Assembly: GCA_903842755.1 (NCBI GenBank)
Contig: CAIMNF010000589.1
Location: forward strand, 1 to 8,004
Direction of reading: 5' to 3'
From: Oligoflexia bacterium
GTDB taxonomy: Bacteria > Bdellovibrionota > UBA1018 > CAIMNF01
DNA: 8,004 bases
Shown: piece by piece, positions 5,449 through 8,004 of the stretch
Layout: every line of letters starts with the position of its first letter
Position numbering within the stretch: the first letter of the stretch is position 1
The notes under the pieces: model-generated
Database searches by the model: none
What the model was told of the DNA's origin: nothing
Seen by the model: the letters and a program-made list of their open reading frames with translations, nothing else
Translations under genes and position numbers: made by a program

Positions 5449-7152
5449 TTATTTGAGCGAATCCCGTAGGCTTCGATGATAAGCCAGGGCGAATCTATGC
5501 GCTTCATCCCGCAAATGGGTGAGCAATTTAAAAGACCGTGTATGGGGAAGCAAATTAACCGGATTGACCCTGTTCGGTAAAAAAATTCTTTCAAACGTGG
5601 AACTGACTTCTTTCTCCTTAAAATTACTTTCGGTCCTGGCCTTAGCCAAACCCGCTAACGCAACGTCGACAATATTTAACTCTTTGAAAATGGCCTGAGC
5701 CTGCGAAAGCTGGCCTTTCCCTCCGTCAATCAAGACTAAGTCTGGCCTCTCGTCACCAACTCTTAAATTCATTTGGCTAAAGCGGCGGTCCATGACTTCT
5801 CTCATGCTTGCAAAATCGTTGGCCCCGATTACGGTTTTGATTTTATACCGTCGGTAAAGATTCTTATCGGGCGCCCCATCAATAAATACCACCCGTGAGG
5901 CCACCGAATCTTCGCCTTGGGTATTGGAAATATCATAACATTCGATCCGACGGGGAAGGCGATCCAGACCAAGCTTTTCTTGAACCTCTTCAAGCGCAGT
6001 GAAACCATGGCCGCCTTCGCGGCTGCCTCCTTGCTCAAGGGCATGTTTTGCGTTGGTATGCGCGACGTTCACGAGCTGTTTTTCGGCATCCGTTTCGGGC
6101 ACCGTAATTTGAATTTCGAGGGTATTTTCGAGAACTTGCCGTTCCGCAGGCAAATCATCGCGCACTAAAACTTGCGTTGCCTTGACTAAAGCATCCGCCG
6201 CTTTGGAATTTAACAAAAAGTGCTGCGCTAAAAAGTCGAACATGATTTGCGAGTCGGAAAGTGCGGCCTCCACATGAAACAAATGGTAATGCTTTACGGA
6301 AAGCAATTTTCCACGCCTCACTTGCAAAACCACTCCGTGTGCAAGCGCGTCCTTCCGCTCAAAAGCAAACACATCGCGGTCCAATTGCTTGTCCTCTTGT
6401 GAAACCGACTGCGTTTGCGTAATCATGTCAATGCTTTGAATTTCATCCCGAAGGCGGGCCGCATCTTCGAATCGTTCTTCTTCAGCCGCTTCCAGCATTT
6501 GTGTTTTTAAATCCTGAATTAGGGAGTGGCCTTTTCCATCCAAAACATCGATCGCCGATTGAATATCCGCCTGATACTGCTGCACGGTGAGCTTTTGGAC
6601 GCAAGGACCTGAGCATTGGTCCATTTGAAATAAAATACAAGGACGCGACCGATGGGCAAACGTATTATCCGAACAATCCCGAAGCCTAAACTGCTCTGTC
6701 AAAAGCCTTAGAACAATTCTTGCCGAATGACTCGACGGAAATGGCCCAAAATACCGCGCACCATCGGCAAACACTTTCCGCGTCCACTCGAGCCTTGGAA
6801 AATCGACTTTTTGAGAGATTTTAATGTACGGGTAATGCTTATCGTCTTTTAACATGACGTTAAATTTTGGTTTATAGCGCTTAATCAGCGTACATTCCAA
6901 AACGAGGGCTTCGCTTTCGGTTTGGGTTAAAATCACTTCAAAATGCGAAATTCCCTGAACCAACATTTCCGTCCGAGGATGATCATGCACAATGGGCTGA
7001 AAATAAGAGCTGACCCGCGAACGCAAGTTTTTGGCTTTTCCGACATATAAAACTTGCCCCGCAACGTGTTTCATTAAATAAACTCCGGGGTTTTGGGCAA
7101 GATCCTTTGCTTGTTCCAGAAGTTTTTCACGTTGGGGAGAACGTTTTTCCAT
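5449..7152 (-). CDS. uvrC: UvrABC excinuclease subunit C, lacking the C-terminal HhH region
   Basis: UvrC joins the UvrB-DNA complex and cuts the damaged strand on both sides of a lesion. From the start chosen here (567 aa), the GIY-YIG nuclease has GVY (23-25), YVG (36-38) and Glu81 in TESEALVLE. Four Cys (160, 172, 180, 184) are spaced C-x11-C-x7-C-x3-C, like the reported Fe-S ligands. The UVR helix that binds UvrB follows (211-245). The RNase H-like 5'-nuclease has Asp407 (CYDISNTQGE), Asp446 (GANDFASM), Asp476 (LIDGGKGQ) and His552 (RDEAHRFA). The protein ends 15 residues after His552, where typical UvrC continues for about 50-60 residues with two helix-hairpin-helix motifs. In the next frames I found no clear remnant. 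An ATG at 7221 would add 23 residues, but it lies upstream of the best promoter, so 7152 is preferred. Confidence 0.92.
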   Translation of the reverse strand: MEKRSPQREKLLEQAKDLAQNPGVYLMKHVAGQVLYVGKAKNLRSRVSSYFQPIVHDHPRTEMLVQGISHFEVILTQTESEALVLECTLIKRYKPKFNVMLKDDKHYPYIKISQKVDFPRLEWTRKVFADGARYFGPFPSSHSARIVLRLLTEQFRLRDCSDNTFAHRSRPCILFQMDQCSGPCVQKLTVQQYQADIQSAIDVLDGKGHSLIQDLKTQMLEAAEEERFEDAARLRDEIQSIDMITQTQSVSQEDKQLDRDVFAFERKDALAHGVVLQVRRGKLLSVKHYHLFHVEAALSDSQIMFDFLAQHFLLNSKAADALVKATQVLVRDDLPAERQVLENTLEIQITVPETDAEKQLVNVAHTNAKHALEQGGSREGGHGFTALEEVQEKLGLDRLPRRIECYDISNTQGEDSVASRVVFIDGAPDKNLYRRYKIKTVIGANDFASMREVMDRRFSQMNLRVGDERPDLVLIDGGKGQLSQAQAIFKELNIVDVALAGLAKARTESNFKEKEVSSTFERIFLPNRVNPVNLLPHTRSFKLLTHLRDEAHRFALAYHRSLRDSLK

Positions 7153-7161
7153 ATGATCAAC

Positions 7162-7190
7162 AGTATAAGTCGGAAATTCATTTACGGCAA
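7162..7190 (-). promoter_or_regulatory. uvrC promoter (predicted), leaderless
   Basis: On the minus strand TTGCCG (complement of 7185-7190) is followed after exactly 17 nt by TATACT (complement of 7162-7167), a near-consensus -10 box. The ATG at 7152 begins 9 nt after the -10 box, so the RNA should start 0-4 nt before the start codon. This supports 7152 and not 7221 as the uvrC start. No ribosome-binding sequence could fit in such a leader. Confidence 0.65.
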
Positions 7191-7209
7191 TCGTTCGAAA
7201 TGCTATACT
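7181..7209 (+). promoter_or_regulatory. Promoter (predicted) of the zinc-ribbon/Tudor gene, leaderless
   Basis: TTTACG (7181-7186) and TATACT (7204-7209) are separated by exactly 17 nt. The ATG at 7220 starts 10 nt after the -10 box, which predicts a 3-4 nt leader. Its -35 box overlaps the -35 box of the uvrC promoter by two bases, so the two polymerases cannot bind together. This suggests the divergent genes compete or are controlled jointly. Confidence 0.65.
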
Positions 7210-7219
7210 CAAGCGACCC

Positions 7220-7678
7220 ATGACAAATACACCTTCAAATACCGAATTGGCCGCAGGAAAAGAAATCGTCTGTTATTGCACCAAGTGCAAAATGGATTTA
7301 GCCCACACCATCATGTCGATGATTGACACGAACCCCGCGCGGGTGATGTGCAGGACTTGCAAAAGTGAACATAATTTTAAGCCGAAAAAAGGCGCAAAAG
7401 AGCCCGGTGCAGCTGTTGAGAAAAAACCGCGTGCGACCAGAACAAAGGCCGCCGATAAAGTCGTTTCTGTTGAAGTCGAGTGGATGAAACAAATCAACGC
7501 ATCCACCAAACCAATGAAGCCCTATGCACCGACCGGAGCTTTTTCTGCCGGTGACAAACTTTCGCACCCCACCTTTGGTGAAGGGATTGTTCAAAAACTA
7601 ATCTATCCCAATAAAATGGAAATTATTTTTAGAAATGACCTAAAAATTTTGGTTCACGCAGGTCAGCGCGCTTCTTAA
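7220..7678 (+). CDS. Zinc-ribbon protein with a UvrD/PcrA-like C-terminal Tudor segment
   Basis: This 152-aa protein has no named family that I can assign. Residues 18-47 form a CxxC...CxxC zinc ribbon (Cys20, Cys23, Cys44, Cys47; an extra Cys18), in the setting YCTKCKMDLAHTI and VMCRTCKSEHNF. Residues 52-80 are a basic Lys/Ala/Pro linker. The end, FSAGDKLSHPTFGEGIVQKL (108-127) followed by MEIIFRNDLKILVHA, matches the pattern GD-x-V-x-H-x-x-FG-x-G-x-V seen in the C-terminal Tudor-like domain of UvrD and PcrA. In PcrA that domain binds RNA polymerase; it is also like the fold of CarD. Similar ribbon proteins occur, as far as I recall, in myxobacteria and relatives. It diverges from uvrC with a shared promoter region. 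A nucleic-acid or RNA-polymerase-associated role is an inference. The gene overlaps the next, convergent gene by 4 bp. Confidence 0.8.
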   Translation: MTNTPSNTELAAGKEIVCYCTKCKMDLAHTIMSMIDTNPARVMCRTCKSEHNFKPKKGAKEPGAAVEKKPRATRTKAADKVVSVEVEWMKQINASTKPMKPYAPTGAFSAGDKLSHPTFGEGIVQKLIYPNKMEIIFRNDLKILVHAGQRAS

Positions 7679-8004
7679 TTTATTTTGGAGCATTGCGCGC
7701 CTAGCTCGCCAAGAAGCGCTTTTGCTTTTTGCGCTTGCTTGGGGTCTTCCACTACAAAATCTACTACGCCCTTGCTCATCGCGCCTTGATCACAGATTTG
7801 CTTGGTAAAGCTCTCTTGGTCCGAGTCAATTGAAGCGGGAGACCGATTCGAGGATTGCTTTGCAAGAGCCAAGCTCATCGACTGAATCATCTCGGGCTGA
7901 TGTGAAAACTGCAGCTGTATCTTCCCGTAAAGGTCATTAAATTTTTCTTGGTAGCGATTGGCGGCCATGGCTACAATCAGTTCTGCTGCCTTTTGAGTGG
8001 TCAC
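7675..8004 (-). CDS. Hypothetical protein, C-terminal part (5' end at or beyond the window edge)
   Basis: The reading frame is open to the right edge. The first codon in the window is GTG at 8004-8002, which may be a start or an internal Val, so the gene is treated as partial. The visible 110 codons encode a mostly helical, Gln/Ala/Lys-rich protein with no motif that I recognise. It has two Cys, at residues 71 and 105 of the visible part, which could form a disulfide if the protein is exported. No signal peptide is visible, but the true N-terminus may be missing. Its TAA overlaps the stop of the convergent zinc-ribbon gene by 4 bp. Confidence 0.55.
   Translation of the reverse strand: MTTQKAAELIVAMAANRYQEKFNDLYGKIQLQFSHQPEMIQSMSLALAKQSSNRSPASIDSDQESFTKQICDQGAMSKGVVDFVVEDPKQAQKAKALLGELGAQCSKIN
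7709..7742. other. Strong hairpin within the 3' part of the minus-strand hypothetical gene
   Basis: CCAAGAAGCGC (7709-7719) pairs with GCGCTTGCTTGG (7731-7742), with 11 pairs and one bulged base, around an 11-nt T-rich loop. It starts 31 nt after the stop of the zinc-ribbon gene. Since that gene overlaps its convergent neighbour, its terminator must lie inside the neighbour. No T-run follows, so it could be just coding sequence. Confidence 0.3.

Noticed and set aside
5917..6168. An 83-codon plus-strand open frame inside uvrC
   Set aside because: It lies antisense to well-conserved UvrC sequence, has no family features, and is explained as a shadow of that gene.
7153..7221. A longer uvrC start at 7221 adding 23 residues, with an AAGG-like sequence upstream
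   Set aside because: The added residues lie upstream of the strong uvrC promoter and precede the normal beginning of UvrC; they also cover the promoter of the opposite gene.

Overview
The window is a compact chromosomal stretch of a Gram-negative bacterium of moderate GC content. It holds seven chromosomal genes with recognisable family features or domains, one small hypothetical gene, and no sign of mobile DNA, rRNA, tRNA or CRISPR. The GshA is of the Acidithiobacillus type, and a zinc-ribbon plus Tudor-like protein sits beside uvrC. Together with the codon use, this suggests the old Deltaproteobacteria, perhaps Bdellovibrionota/Oligoflexia. That placement is inference, not proof.

Left part (1-1885): the 3' end of a tRNA (guanine-N7)-methyltransferase gene (trmB), a 121-bp gap with a perfect hairpin, then a small membrane-anchored hypothetical protein. 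The small gene runs tail-to-tail into, and overlaps by 40 bp, a minus-strand GT4-type glycosyltransferase.

Centre (1904-5299): a tightly packed plus-strand operon. It encodes an exported TPR-like protein, a glutamate-cysteine ligase (gshA, ferrooxidans type) and a PLP enzyme that reads as cystathionine gamma-lyase or gamma-synthase. The genes overlap by 8 and 4 nt, so they are probably translationally coupled. The likely logic is that the PLP enzyme supplies cysteine and GshA joins it to glutamate, the first step of glutathione synthesis. GshA carries a 4 x 12-bp in-frame tandem repeat that encodes a Thr-rich insertion.

The 149-bp convergent gap (5300-5448) holds two hairpins and a good promoter-like sequence placed directly before a 22-codon ORF. 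This could be a small RNA or a micropeptide.

Right part (5449-8004): uvrC on the minus strand, complete in its GIY-YIG, Fe-S cysteine, UVR and RNase H-like parts but apparently lacking the C-terminal helix-hairpin-helix pair. It diverges from a 152-aa protein with an N-terminal zinc ribbon and a C-terminal segment resembling the RNA-polymerase-binding Tudor domain of UvrD/PcrA. The two genes share a nearly symmetric promoter pair with overlapping -35 boxes, and both starts lie 9-10 nt after their -10 boxes, so both mRNAs look leaderless. The last gene is a minus-strand hypothetical cut by the window end.

The most interesting region is the uvrC / zinc-ribbon-Tudor divergon, which could link nucleotide excision repair to RNA polymerase.
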